Made by a program: the position numbers and the translations under genes
Notes under the pieces: generated by a model
The model's input: only the letters and a program-made list of their open reading frames with translations
Databases searched by the model: none
What the model was told of the DNA's origin: nothing
NCBI GenBank assembly: GCA_937928405.1
Contig: CALFWZ010000098.1
Location: 1-52,193 of the forward strand
Source: an uncultured Saprospiraceae bacterium
GTDB lineage: Bacteria > Bacteroidota > Bacteroidia > Chitinophagales > Saprospiraceae
Direction: 5' to 3'
Length of the DNA stretch: 52,193 nt
In this document: one piece after another, positions 35,811 to 45,179 of the stretch
How the letters are laid out: every line of letters begins with the position of its first letter
How positions within the stretch are numbered: position 1 is the stretch's first letter

Positions 35811-37145
35811 ATGAAGAATGGTAAAATATTTGCTTGGTCCATCACGGTGGCGCTTGCTGGGTTTTTATTTGGTTTCGATACCGTGGTTATTTCTGGGGCA
35901 GATCTTGAATTGCAAAAACTCTGGCCCAGAGGGGATTGGTTTCATGGATTTGTGGTCATGTCTTCTGCTTTGTGGGGTACTGTAATTGGAGCCATTTTTG
36001 GTGGAATTCCCACTGAAAAAATTGGACGAAAGAAAACCCTGATCGCAATTGGTTTGCTTTATAGTATTTCAGCGATTGGTGCTGCTGTTGTCTCAGATCC
36101 CTATTTATTTGCTTTCTTTCGATTCATTGGAGGACTAGGAGTTGGGGCATCCACCATCGCAGCTCCAGCTTATATTTCAGAAATAGCACCAGCCGAAAAT
36201 AGAGGTAAATTGGTAGGAACTTACCAGTTCAATATCGTTTTTGGAATATTGGTTGCGTTTCTTTCCAATTATCTAATTAGTGAAGCTATTGACCAAGAAG
36301 CTTGGCGATACATGATCGGCGTGGAAGCTATTCCGGCAATTATTTATACCCTAATGGTTATAAGAATCCCAGAGAGTCCACGTTGGTTGATTACAGCTAA
36401 AAATGACACGGCGGAGGCGACTAAAATTCTTTCAGAAATTTATCCTGCTGAGGAAGTTCCGGCGGCGATTGAATTGATTAAAAGCAATAGTGAAGAAGCG
36501 GATTCAAGCGATAGTATTTTTATGGGGAAATATCGAGTTCCGCTGACCTTGGCTTTTTTGATTGCCTTCTTTAACCAATTTTCTGGAATCAATGCATTTT
36601 TATATTATGCGCCACGGATTTTTGAAGGAGCTGGACTTGGTGCACAGACCGCCTTATTGAGTAGTATTGGAATTGGTGTCGTAAATTTGATCTTCACATT
36701 GATTGGTATGTCTCTAATTGATAAGTTTGGTCGTAAGCAGCTAATGTACGCAGGATCAATTGGTTATATTATTTCCTTGGGGCTAGTAGGTTATGCCTTT
36801 TCCTCTGGAATGTCGGGTATGGCGGTACCCATCTTCTTATTTTTATTTATTGCTTCGCATGCCGTTGGACAAGGCGCGGTGATCTGGGTTTTTATTTCAG
36901 AAATATTTCCCAATCATTTGCGTTCGAGCGGACAAGCCTTCGGCAGTAGTGTACATTGGGTATTGGCAGCGATTATTCCGGCCTTGGTGCCTGTTTTATT
37001 TACCCAAATTGGGGAAGGACCCGTATTTTACTTTTTCGCATTTATGATGGTTTTACAATTATTGTTTGTTTATAAAATAATGCCTGAAACCAAAGGAGTC
37101 GTGCTAGAAGATATGCAGGATTCTGTGTTGAAAGAAAGCCTTTAA
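35811..37145 (+). CDS. MFS sugar porter
   Basis: Inner-membrane major facilitator of 444 residues with 12 predicted helices, of the sugar porter family. Signature segments are GFLFGFDTVVISGA in helix 1, the loop PTEKIGRKKTL between helices 2 and 3, RIPESPRWLI after helix 6, FFNQFSGINAFLYYAPRIF in helix 7 and MPETKG at the C-terminus. It lies 43 bp before the GH32 gene on the same strand, so it probably imports fructose or another product of that enzyme. The 365-bp stretch before it contains the palindromic element at 35546-35715. Confidence 0.95.
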   Translation: MKNGKIFAWSITVALAGFLFGFDTVVISGADLELQKLWPRGDWFHGFVVMSSALWGTVIGAIFGGIPTEKIGRKKTLIAIGLLYSISAIGAAVVSDPYLFAFFRFIGGLGVGASTIAAPAYISEIAPAENRGKLVGTYQFNIVFGILVAFLSNYLISEAIDQEAWRYMIGVEAIPAIIYTLMVIRIPESPRWLITAKNDTAEATKILSEIYPAEEVPAAIELIKSNSEEADSSDSIFMGKYRVPLTLAFLIAFFNQFSGINAFLYYAPRIFEGAGLGAQTALLSSIGIGVVNLIFTLIGMSLIDKFGRKQLMYAGSIGYIISLGLVGYAFSSGMSGMAVPIFLFLFIASHAVGQGAVIWVFISEIFPNHLRSSGQAFGSSVHWVLAAIIPALVPVLFTQIGEGPVFYFFAFMMVLQLLFVYKIMPETKGVVLEDMQDSVLKESL

Positions 37146-37188
37146 CTTTAGTTGTAGCCCTTAAAGTATTTGTTTAAAATTAATTATC

Positions 37189-38811
37189 ATGTATCAGAGA
37201 AATATTTTATTTTTTGTATCTATATTGTTTTTAATGCTTAGTTGCCAAGAAAAAATGGAAGATAAGTCATCAAATAAAACTGACTTGGAAGCGCAAAGAT
37301 CAGACAATTATTATAATGAACCTCATCGTCCTCAATACCATTTTTCTCCACCAGCTAACTGGATGAATGATCCGAATGGAATGGTTTATTATGATGGAGA
37401 ATACCACCTTTTCTATCAATACTATCCGGACAGTACCGTTTGGGGACCGATGCACTGGGGACATGCGATCTCCACCGATTTAGTACATTGGGAAAATTTA
37501 CCGATCGCGTTATATCCAGATTCTTTGGGCTATATTTTTTCGGGTAGTGCAGTGATTGATTGGAATAATACTAGTGGATTTGGAAAGGAAGGACAACCTC
37601 CAATGATAACGATTTTCACCCATCATTTAATAGAAGGAGAACGTGCGGGTACCAAAGATTTTCAATACCAAAGTATTGCCTATAGCCTCGATAAAGGTCG
37701 TACTTGGACAAAGTATAAACACAACCCGGTAATTCCCAATACTAATAAGATCAAGGATTTTCGTGATCCAAAAGTAATCTGGGATCAACCTTCTAACCAA
37801 TGGTTGATGGTTTTTGCTGCTGCCGATCAGGTGATGTTTTGGGGTTCTCCAGATTTAAAAGACTGGAAGCATTTAAGCAGTTGGGGGAAAGACATCGGTG
37901 CGCACGGAGGTGTTTGGGAATGCCCAGATATATTTCCGATGAAAGTGAAAGGAACAGACGAAGTAAAATACGTTTTACTGCAAAGTATTAATCCAGGTGC
38001 TCCAAATGGTGGTTCTGGAACGCAGTATTTTGTAGGTGATTTTAATGGAAAAGAATTTACGCTCGATCCAAATTTCAAAAAATCATTGACTAAGGAAGAT
38101 GGGATTTGGCTGGATTATGGTCGTGATAATTATGCTGGCGTCACTTGGTCGGATATCCCCAAGGATGATGGCCGACGGTTATTTATGGGATGGATGTCTA
38201 ATTGGGATTATGCGCAAGTTGTACCTTCTGAAAAATGGCGATCTGCGATGACGTTGCCTCGATCATTGGAGTTAGTAAAAAAGGGATTGAACTACCGGCT
38301 ACTTTCTAAGCCTGTTGCGGAACTAGAAAAAAATCGACAATCAACCATGGGGGTAAGTCCCACTACGGTAAAGGATAAGTATGCTTTACCTATGGCAAAT
38401 GGTCTCAATCCTACCCAATGTGAATTGGAATTTAGCGTAAGCTTGGCCACGAGTACTGCCGATGAATTTGGTTTAACATTATTAAATGAAAAAGGAGAAA
38501 TGTATCGCTTTGGGTACCGAAAATCAAGTAAACAATTTTTCTGCAAACGAGCAACTACCAAAGGCAATTTATTTTCACCGAAATTTGCCCACGATCAAGA
38601 AATGGCGCTACGAAAAGATAAAGATCCAATCATTGAATTTAGGATTTTTATTGATCGCTCTTCTATTGAAGTCTTTACAGATGATGGGGAAGTAGTATTA
38701 ACTGAAATATTCTTCCCATCAGAACCGTTCACTGAAATTGAATTGTTCAGTAACGGTGGAGAAGCAGTTTTTACTAATTTTAAGGCTTATGGGGTAGAGA
38801 AAATTTGGTAG
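37189..38811 (+). CDS. GH32 fructan hydrolase (levanase/inulinase-type) lipoprotein
   Basis: Extracytoplasmic beta-fructosidase of 540 residues with a lipoprotein signal (lipobox MLSC, Cys19). The GH32 five-blade propeller (about 45-385) has all three catalytic motifs: NWMNDPNG (nucleophile Asp61), FRDPKV (transition-state Asp193) and ECPD (acid/base Glu244). A C-terminal beta-sandwich follows (about 400-540) with RIFIDRSSIEVFTDDGE. It should release fructose from sucrose, inulin or levan; the exact substrate cannot be read from the sequence. It forms a two-gene unit with the porter, with no SusCD pair in this window. Confidence 0.95.
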   Translation: MYQRNILFFVSILFLMLSCQEKMEDKSSNKTDLEAQRSDNYYNEPHRPQYHFSPPANWMNDPNGMVYYDGEYHLFYQYYPDSTVWGPMHWGHAISTDLVHWENLPIALYPDSLGYIFSGSAVIDWNNTSGFGKEGQPPMITIFTHHLIEGERAGTKDFQYQSIAYSLDKGRTWTKYKHNPVIPNTNKIKDFRDPKVIWDQPSNQWLMVFAAADQVMFWGSPDLKDWKHLSSWGKDIGAHGGVWECPDIFPMKVKGTDEVKYVLLQSINPGAPNGGSGTQYFVGDFNGKEFTLDPNFKKSLTKEDGIWLDYGRDNYAGVTWSDIPKDDGRRLFMGWMSNWDYAQVVPSEKWRSAMTLPRSLELVKKGLNYRLLSKPVAELEKNRQSTMGVSPTTVKDKYALPMANGLNPTQCELEFSVSLATSTADEFGLTLLNEKGEMYRFGYRKSSKQFFCKRATTKGNLFSPKFAHDQEMALRKDKDPIIEFRIFIDRSSIEVFTDDGEVVLTEIFFPSEPFTEIELFSNGGEAVFTNFKAYGVEKIW

Positions 38812-39418
38812 GTTTTTGCAGTGGGAATTCTTAATGCGAATCAGGATTTAAGAATAATTTTAATAAGCAAAACAACAGCATATATTTCAGGAGTTATATT
38901 TGTTTTTTGCTTCTTGCTAGGGTGTTCATTTTGGGAAAAATTCCGACCTTGAGCTTTTTTCCATTCGGGACATTAATAAAATGTCTTAAGACGAATACTG
39001 TATGAGCTAAACAACTGCTAAGTAGAAATTAAATGATTGATATTCAATACTTTAAAAGATAAAAACAAAACTCCAAAGCGAGTTTATTCGGCTTGATATT
39101 TTATTAGAAGTGCTGAATTCGAAAAATGCGACAGGCGGCAGATTTTTTGTTTCGTTTTTTTTCTGCAAAAAAATGAACAATAAAGATGTAATTAAATGTA
39201 AAATTTAAAGATTTTATAAACTACTTTTTTTAAGGAAAATCCAGCAATTTTTTCTGCTAATTGAAGACCTTAGATTCTCGCTTCATACCCTCCTACCTAC
39301 GAGTTAGGTAAGCTTCAATTGCGATTGAGGGAAGCTGGCAAGTGCATTTATTTACCGTACATTTTTCATCAATAAATAGGTTTTAAGTTGAGCTTCAACT
39401 CCTGATTCGAATTCTTAA
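38812..39418. other. 607-bp gap between convergent genes, no gene seen
   Basis: No ORF of coding character on either strand. An AT-rich hairpin, ATTCTTAA (38827-38834) with TTAAGAAT (38848-38855), lies 15 bp after the GH32 stop and could be a weak terminator. A smaller hairpin AGTTGA-GCT-TCAACT (39386-39400) lies just after the DUF1415 stop. A 10-base inverted pair (CGAATCAGGA 38837-38846, TCCTGATTCG 39400-39409) brackets most of the gap. This may be a decayed gene or mobile element remnant. Confidence 0.5.
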
Positions 39419-39943
39419 TTATTTCCCAAAAATCTCTCTAGCTTTTAGCATATTTTTTTCTGGAATTTGTTCTGGATTTGCATAATTTTTTAATGCTTTC
39501 GTAATACTATCTTCTCTTAGAATCTGGATGATTGGATAGGGAGAGCGATTGGTTTTATTGGTAACATCATCCGAGGTAGTACCTGCAAATTGGTAGAATG
39601 GATGAAAACTAGCCAGTTGATAAATGCCTTCATAATCATGATCTATCAATAAATCTTCCGCATCTGCCAGTAAATCTAGATAGTCATAAAAATCTTCAAC
39701 ACTGTCTGGAAAAATTAAAAGAGTAGTCTCTGGATCAGACGATTGATCTAAAGCGTTAAGTTCCTTTAAAAAATGATCTGGAAATCGGCCTAAATCTGGT
39801 TTGATAATAATTTGATAGCCAATATTTTGGGCAAAATAGGGACGTGCCGCAAAGGGACAAAATTGGTGTTTGATGACTATTTTTTCAATCCATTGATTGG
39901 TCTCATCAATCACATTTTTGTATGCTGGAGGTAAATTATTCAT
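39419..39943 (-). CDS. DUF1415 family protein
   Basis: Conserved cytoplasmic protein of 174 residues. Family marks are WIEKIVIKHQFCPFA near the N-terminus, LLIFPDSVEDFYDYLDLLADAED, GIYQLASFHPFYQFAGT and TNRSPYPIIQILREDSI. The biochemical role of the family is not known. It overlaps the upstream acetyltransferase gene by 4 bp (shared ATGA), so the two are translationally coupled. Confidence 0.9.
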   Translation of the reverse strand: MNNLPPAYKNVIDETNQWIEKIVIKHQFCPFAARPYFAQNIGYQIIIKPDLGRFPDHFLKELNALDQSSDPETTLLIFPDSVEDFYDYLDLLADAEDLLIDHDYEGIYQLASFHPFYQFAGTTSDDVTNKTNRSPYPIIQILREDSITKALKNYANPEQIPEKNMLKAREIFGK

Positions 39944-40383
39944 AGATCTTTTACCATTTTAAAATGAGGGATTTCTACTTCCATGAATTCTTTTCCACTC
40001 GTTTTGTATTTTTGCTTTTTATAGAAAGGAACGGCATTTTTTCGAGCGTGCAACACCATTTTTTTGAATCCTAACGTTCGACTAATTGCTTCGCTGGCAG
40101 CGACCATTAGTTGACCAATTCCTTTATTTTGTAGATCTGCTCGAACAGCCACTTGTCGCATTTTTATGGCTCCTTGGGGTAGTGGTTTTAATACTAGACA
40201 AGCAACTAGATCACCATTTGCATGATAGCCTGCTAAATGAAGCTGGTCATATTCTTGCGATAAATCTTTTACATAAAATTCCAACCCTAATGGAATCCGC
40301 AAAATATCTCTTCGCAATCGCACCGTCTCATCGTACGCTGGAGTTCCAAAATCAACTAAATTAAAATCATATAATGTATCCAA
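39940..40383 (-). CDS. GNAT-family N-acetyltransferase
   Basis: Small cytoplasmic acetyltransferase-fold protein of 147 residues, a full-length single GNAT domain. The acetyl-CoA loop is visible as VRADLQNKGIGQLMVAASE (R/Q-x-x-G-x-G/A pattern, about residues 80-98) after the KMRQVAV strand. The C-terminal part MVLHARKNAVPFYKKQKYKTSG is typical of GNAT helix 4 and strand 7. The substrate is unknown. It starts 24 bp after the HMG-CoA lyase-like gene and its end overlaps the DUF1415 gene. Confidence 0.92.
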   Translation of the reverse strand: MDTLYDFNLVDFGTPAYDETVRLRRDILRIPLGLEFYVKDLSQEYDQLHLAGYHANGDLVACLVLKPLPQGAIKMRQVAVRADLQNKGIGQLMVAASEAISRTLGFKKMVLHARKNAVPFYKKQKYKTSGKEFMEVEIPHFKMVKDL

Positions 40384-40407
40384 GTATTTAAATTTTTAAA
40401 CAACGGC

Positions 40408-41268
40408 TTATACTTCGTGTTGTGGAAATACGTTCATGGCCATGGCCATAGATTTTCCGAAGGCACCTCGGTTTAATCCAAGATCTAATTGTAATTCATC
40501 AAAATAATAAAGCATATTTTCTGTTGCCATATTACCCGTTAGCTCGTCTTTGGCCATCGGGCAGCCTCCATATCCACGCAAGGCACCATCAAATCTACGA
40601 CAACCATTTTCGTAAGCGGTCTGCACCTTTTCTCGCCAGTTATGACTTTGTGTATGTAAGTGGGCGCCAAATACGGTCTCAGGATAACGAGGGATCAAAT
40701 TGCCAAATAAATAAGCGATACTATCTGGCGAAGAAACGCCAATGGTATCGGAAAGAGAAAAGATTCGAATATCTAACTCCAGTAATCGGTCAATCCATTT
40801 CTGCACAATTTCTACATTCCATTCGTCTCCATAAGGATTCCCAAATCCCATCGAAATATAAACAACCATCTGCTTGCCAGATTGTACACAAATATCCTGA
40901 ATTTGTTTGACTCGTTCTAGCGACTCTTCGATGGTCGCATTGGTATTTCTTAATTGAAAAGTTTCTGATATGGAGAAAGGATACCCTAAATAGTTTATTT
41001 CTGGAAATTTAGCAGCATCGTCGGCACCTCTACGGTTGGCTACAATCGCTAGCAATTCGGTATTGGTGGAAGCTAAGTCTAGTCCTGCCAATACCGCTGC
41101 GGTATCCCTCATTTGTGGAATGGCCTTTGGAGAGACAAAACTCCCAAAGTCCAAGGTATGGAAACCAACTTGCAAAAGCTGATTCATATAGGCTATTTTT
41201 TCTTCGGTCGGAATAAAGGTTTTTAAACCTTGCATCGCATCCCGAGGACATTCTACGATGTGAACCAT
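40408..41268 (-). CDS. HMG-CoA lyase-like (DRE-TIM) enzyme
   Basis: Probably cleaves hydroxymethylglutaryl-CoA to acetyl-CoA and acetoacetate, in leucine degradation. HMGL-like barrel with VECPRDAMQG (Arg-Asp of the active site), FHTLDFGSFVSPKAIPQM, HLHTQSHNW (metal-binding His-x-His) and FDGALRGYGGCPMAKDELTGN with the HMGL signature Cys. The start at 41268 (MVHIVECPRD) was chosen because family members start here. An in-frame ATG at 41397 would add 43 residues of polar sequence with no known domain. Length from 41268 is 286 residues, close to the family. Isopropylmalate-synthase-like relatives cannot be fully excluded. Confidence 0.88.
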   Translation of the reverse strand: MVHIVECPRDAMQGLKTFIPTEEKIAYMNQLLQVGFHTLDFGSFVSPKAIPQMRDTAAVLAGLDLASTNTELLAIVANRRGADDAAKFPEINYLGYPFSISETFQLRNTNATIEESLERVKQIQDICVQSGKQMVVYISMGFGNPYGDEWNVEIVQKWIDRLLELDIRIFSLSDTIGVSSPDSIAYLFGNLIPRYPETVFGAHLHTQSHNWREKVQTAYENGCRRFDGALRGYGGCPMAKDELTGNMATENMLYYFDELQLDLGLNRGAFGKSMAMAMNVFPQHEV

Positions 41269-41483
41269 CTGATTTGATTTTGAGAAGTTATGGCCATCTG
41301 CAGAAAGGCAGATTTTAGCAATTAAGCTATCAACTTCCGGTTTAATTTGGTGGTACGAAGATAACTTCTTTTGTAACTTTACGAAAATTTTACTCAAAAA
41401 ACCATTTCCTTTCTCAAGTGTTTGTAATTTTGGGCATTCTTTCGCGAAATATTCGTCTATTATTTTTAAAAATACCCTTATTT

Positions 41484-41708
41484 ATGAATAAACCTATCGT
41501 TACTTTTATCGGATTTTTTCTCCTGATTTTTGGGATGCTCAATCTCACACTGGTTTTGGTAGGAGTGAAATTGGCTCCTTTCGTTTTTTTGGACTTTGCA
41601 GGAAGGGGTATTGGGTTTTTGATAAAACTATTAATGGTGATTTTTGGAATTGTCATCATCGTCGTTTCACGCTCTACTTTTGATGGAGGAACCATGCCCG
41701 AGCAATAG
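41484..41708 (+). CDS. Small membrane protein of two hydrophobic helices (74 residues)
   Basis: Not recognised. The start at 41484 (MNKPIVTFIGFF) was chosen because the first hydrophobic helix begins right after it; an upstream in-frame ATG at 41418 gives a less regular N-terminus. Helices lie at about 5-30 and 42-62, joined by a short loop with FLDFAGRG, and the tail is polar (SRSTFDGGTMPEQ). It is divergent from the HMG-CoA lyase-like gene and 163 bp before the heptose-phosphate kinase-like gene. No function can be given. Confidence 0.7.
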   Translation: MNKPIVTFIGFFLLIFGMLNLTLVLVGVKLAPFVFLDFAGRGIGFLIKLLMVIFGIVIIVVSRSTFDGGTMPEQ

Positions 41709-41871
41709 ACTTTATTCCAAAATTATTTGTATGCTCCCAAATGATCTTTTTAATCATCTTTTCAGCTTTTTTTTCGTCCATAGAGCGGCTATGCGCTCAA
41801 AAAAGAGCATCAATCTGACCAAAAATCTCTATTTGGTTTCTTTACAAAACATTTCAGAATAAAGTCTAATA

Positions 41872-42828
41872 ATGGAAAAACTATCCGCCTTGTTTCGCAA
41901 CAAAAAAGTTTTAATTGTTGGAGACGTTATGATCGATCGTTATCTCATGGGCGAAGTCAATCGTATGTCACCAGAAGCGCCTGTCCCGGTAGTTGATTTT
42001 AGAGCAGAAGATAATCGACTAGGAGGGGCTGCAAATGTGGCGCTTAATATTGCTGCTTTGGGAGCAACGCCAGTGCTCTTGAGCATAGTTGGAGCAGATG
42101 AAGAAGGGAAAATATGTAAGCAATTATTAAAAAAACATCGACTAACCAAAAAAGGAATCTTAACGATAAAGAAACGACCCACTACTTTAAAAACTAGAGT
42201 AATGGCGACGAATCAACATTTACTTCGTATTGATCGAGAAACAAAAAAAGCGATTAATAAATCAGTGGAAGTATTAATCCTCAGAAAGGCGCAAAAAATA
42301 GTAGCAGAAGAAAAAATTTCCGTCGTTTTATTCCAGGATTACAACAAAGGTGTTCTAACCAAAAAAGTTATCCGTACGATATCAAAATTAGCTAGGAAGA
42401 ATAATATCCCAACGGTAGTTGATCCGAAGTTTGACCATTTTTTTGATTATAAAAAAGTTACCCTCTTTAAACCCAATCTTAAAGAAGTTCGACAAGTCGT
42501 ACCGTTTCCGGTTTTAATAAATATTAAAAGCTTGACAGCAGCGGCTAATTTTCTTGAAAAAAAATTAAATCATTCTATTACCATGATTACGCTTTCCGAG
42601 CATGGAATTTTTATTAAAAAAGATAACCTCACAAAGATAATACCTACGGCTCCTCGTACCATTGCTGATGTCTGTGGTGCTGGTGATGCTGTAATCAGTG
42701 TAGCCGCCTTAGGAGTGGCGGTAGATTTACCAATATCGTTGATTGCTGAGATTTCAAATGATGCGGGGGGAAAAGTTTGTGAAAAGGTTGGGGTAGTGCC
42801 AATCTCAATTCAAGATTTGGTCTCTTAA
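41872..42828 (+). CDS. PfkB-family kinase, RfaE domain I/HldE-like (heptose-7-phosphate kinase)
   Basis: Cytoplasmic sugar kinase of 318 residues, matching the kinase half of HldE. Features are VGDVMIDRYLMGEVNRMSPEAPVPVV at the N-terminus, RLGGAANVALNIAALGA for the sugar-binding lid, FQDYNKGVLT, VDPKFDHFFDYKKVTLFKPN and DVCGAGDAVISV carrying the catalytic Asp and anion hole. The nucleotidyltransferase half is absent, so a separate gene would be needed to finish ADP-heptose synthesis. Heptose phosphate is the family's typical substrate; a related sugar phosphate is possible. A strong terminator follows 33 bp after the stop. Confidence 0.9.
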   Translation: MEKLSALFRNKKVLIVGDVMIDRYLMGEVNRMSPEAPVPVVDFRAEDNRLGGAANVALNIAALGATPVLLSIVGADEEGKICKQLLKKHRLTKKGILTIKKRPTTLKTRVMATNQHLLRIDRETKKAINKSVEVLILRKAQKIVAEEKISVVLFQDYNKGVLTKKVIRTISKLARKNNIPTVVDPKFDHFFDYKKVTLFKPNLKEVRQVVPFPVLINIKSLTAAANFLEKKLNHSITMITLSEHGIFIKKDNLTKIIPTAPRTIADVCGAGDAVISVAALGVAVDLPISLIAEISNDAGGKVCEKVGVVPISIQDLVS

Positions 42829-42860
42829 TTTATCATTTAGGTTTTTTGAATCATCCATGA

Positions 42861-42893
42861 AAAAAGGTCAACTACTATCTAGTTGACCTTTTT
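42861..42893. terminator. Bidirectional rho-independent terminator
   Basis: A perfect 14-bp stem, AAAAAGGTCAACTA (42861-42874) and TAGTTGACCTTTTT (42880-42893), with loop CTATC. The A/T tracts make it work on both strands. It lies between the convergent kinase and OmpA/SPOR genes. Confidence 0.93.
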
Positions 42894-42932
42894 AAGAATT
42901 TATAGAGAAGGGATTTAATTTCGTCCAAGTAC

Positions 42933-45131
42933 TTACTCTTTCAAAAATGATTTAATTTGATCACCTGTTAAATTGGTTTGTAAACTTAGCGCTTGATTTC
43001 GATCCTGAAAGGTATTGACAATAATATGGTAATAATTACCGACTGTTTTTATCGAGGTTTGTGCATAGCCCATTCCTACTAATCTGCCTTGTTTCTTTTC
43101 AGCATTTTCGTAATTGGCATATACACCAGCGATAACTGTGTAATTACCTAAATTCGAATCACTACTTTCTGTGCTAGAAGAATTACTAGAGCCACTACCT
43201 GTCGCAAAACTAGCCTTGTCAACATATTCTGGAGGGGAAGTATCATTGACAAATTGGATGTTGATTTCATTATTCATCCGTAAGATTTTAACTTCCGTTC
43301 GTCGATTATACTGATGTTCATCTTCGGTACATTCTTTTCCATTCGTACAATGATTTCGGATCGCATCTTCCCCATATCCTACCGCTACCAGTCGGTCAGC
43401 AGGAAGCCCTTCTCTGATTAAGTAAGCAACCGCATTTTCTGCTCGCTTCTGACTCAATCGCTTATTGTAACGACTTCCTCCACGTGAATCTGTGTGCGAA
43501 GATAATTCGATCTCGACATCTGGGTATTGACTCAAAAAGCCAGCAAGCGCGTCTAAGTCAACCTTTGCATCTGGTCGAATGGAAGCATCATTGAAATTGT
43601 AATAAATATTAGGTAATTGAAATACACTTCCTTCTCGGATGGTATTCGAAAAACCTCCAGTACTACCGTTACTACCATTGCTAACGTTACTTCCATCAAT
43701 CCCTGGCGAATTGGTGCCATCGGTAAAACCAGTTCCATCGGTGCCAGTCGAAGGGCTACCTGAACTACCATTCGTTGTATTATCTCCATTCAAACCCGCA
43801 TCGGCAACAACGACTTCTTTATCTAAGCTAATAAAAATTTCTTCCGTAGAATTTTCTGTATCAACTAAAATCTGTCTGGATTGATAACCAGGTTTTTCGA
43901 TGACAAATGCGTAATTACCGGTAGATAACGCTACTGGAAATTTACCCAGGAAATCCGTTACTCCGTTCATGCCCATTTCTTCCATTGGCACACGTAACAA
44001 GAGATCGGTATTTTCGTCTTCAGGAACTTGAAGTTCGGGATTTGAACCTCCAGAAATGGCTTTCGTAATACTTAAATTATCAAGATTGGTATAAGTAATC
44101 ATAGCTCCTTCAATCATTTCAGAACTGATATTATCAGATATCATTAGAGTGAAGTCACGAACTACTTTAGGTCTGACATCTTCGTCGAATAATTCGTCTA
44201 AGTTGCCACTGACATAAAAACTATAAATATCATCTGCACCATATCCTCCGCTCCGACTGGAAGAGAAATATCCGTTCTTTTTGTCACGGTCAATAATAAA
44301 ACCAAAATCATCATTCTCGCTATTAAATGGAGCACCTAGATTAGTAGCAGGCGTCCATTCACCACCTGGTCGACTAAAAAATAGATCTAGTCCACCAAAA
44401 CCAATATGTCCATTTGACGCAAAATATAGCGTTCCGTCAGCGTGTACAAACGGGAAAATTTCGTCTGATTCTGTATTAATAGAAGGACCTAGATTACGAG
44501 GCTCAGACCAGTCGTCTCCAATTTTTTGAACACTCCAGATATCCATTCCACCTGCACCACCTTCTCGGTTGCTAGAGAAATAAAGGACATCTCCTTCGAC
44601 CGAAATAGAAGGGTGGACGGTATTATACTCTCGGTCATTGAAAGGCAGACTTGTGATATTTACCCATTTTCCGGCAACGTTTTCAGCTTGAAAAATTGAC
44701 ATTTTTGTAATCCCGTCTTTTGCCTTGATTTTTTTTCCATTCTTAGTATTATTCCTAGTAAAAAAGATGGTCTCTCCGGTACGGTCAAAAGTCAGCGGAC
44801 CTTCGTGTACGGTACTTAATAATTCAATGGAAAATGGTTTAGGAGGAAGTAATAATCCATTTTCTTCTCTTTTACTTTGAAAAATAGACATTACGTTTTT
44901 GCCGATCCGTTTGTCTTTCATTTTAAAGCGCTTATTTGACACTTTAGTAGAAATGAATACAATACCATCTTCGTAAAAGGCAGGACTGTATTCTAGTTTA
45001 TCGGAATTAATAGTGGCTTCGTTATTGATAAATACTTTTTTTTCTTCTTCAGTTTCCTGTGCGGAAACGGAAAGTGCCAATATGGCAAAAATGAAAGTTG
45101 AAAAAAAGTGTTGAAAAATATTCATATTCAA
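42933..45131 (-). CDS. OmpA-family protein with PD40 repeats and SPOR-like C-terminus
   Basis: Exported envelope protein of 732 residues. It has a Sec signal (about 1-24, SVSAQE), TolB-like PD40 repeats (about 40-300; YFSSNREGGAGGMDIWSV, YFASNGHIGFGGLDLFF), a carboxypeptidase-regulatory-like domain (about 395-440), a Gly/Ser/Thr/Asn-rich linker (about 445-500), an OmpA peptidoglycan-binding domain (about 515-625; YNFNDASIRPDAK, SSHTDSRGG, GYGEDAIRNHC) and a SPOR-like domain (about 665-732; YTVIAGVYANYENAEKK). Such PD40-OmpA proteins accompany PorP/SprF and type B adhesins and tie the T9SS complex to peptidoglycan (PorE-like). Two peptidoglycan-binding types in one protein is notable. The gap to the PorP/SprF gene is 48 bp, so an operon is likely. 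Confidence 0.93.
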   Translation of the reverse strand: MNMNIFQHFFSTFIFAILALSVSAQETEEEKKVFINNEATINSDKLEYSPAFYEDGIVFISTKVSNKRFKMKDKRIGKNVMSIFQSKREENGLLLPPKPFSIELLSTVHEGPLTFDRTGETIFFTRNNTKNGKKIKAKDGITKMSIFQAENVAGKWVNITSLPFNDREYNTVHPSISVEGDVLYFSSNREGGAGGMDIWSVQKIGDDWSEPRNLGPSINTESDEIFPFVHADGTLYFASNGHIGFGGLDLFFSRPGGEWTPATNLGAPFNSENDDFGFIIDRDKKNGYFSSSRSGGYGADDIYSFYVSGNLDELFDEDVRPKVVRDFTLMISDNISSEMIEGAMITYTNLDNLSITKAISGGSNPELQVPEDENTDLLLRVPMEEMGMNGVTDFLGKFPVALSTGNYAFVIEKPGYQSRQILVDTENSTEEIFISLDKEVVVADAGLNGDNTTNGSSGSPSTGTDGTGFTDGTNSPGIDGSNVSNGSNGSTGGFSNTIREGSVFQLPNIYYNFNDASIRPDAKVDLDALAGFLSQYPDVEIELSSHTDSRGGSRYNKRLSQKRAENAVAYLIREGLPADRLVAVGYGEDAIRNHCTNGKECTEDEHQYNRRTEVKILRMNNEINIQFVNDTSPPEYVDKASFATGSGSSNSSSTESSDSNLGNYTVIAGVYANYENAEKKQGRLVGMGYAQTSIKTVGNYYHIIVNTFQDRNQALSLQTNLTGDQIKSFLKE

Positions 45132-45179
45132 TCTTTTAAAATGCTAAGAATTTAGTTCTTACTGATCGCGTTTATTAGT

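Noticed and set aside
40524..40910. A 128-residue plus-strand ORF
   Set aside because: Lies wholly antisense to the HMG-CoA lyase-like gene, which has intact active-site motifs.
41268..41397. Extended 43-residue N-terminus of the HMG-CoA lyase-like protein
   Set aside because: No domain or targeting signal is visible in it and family members start at the MVHIVECPRD position; kept only as an alternative.
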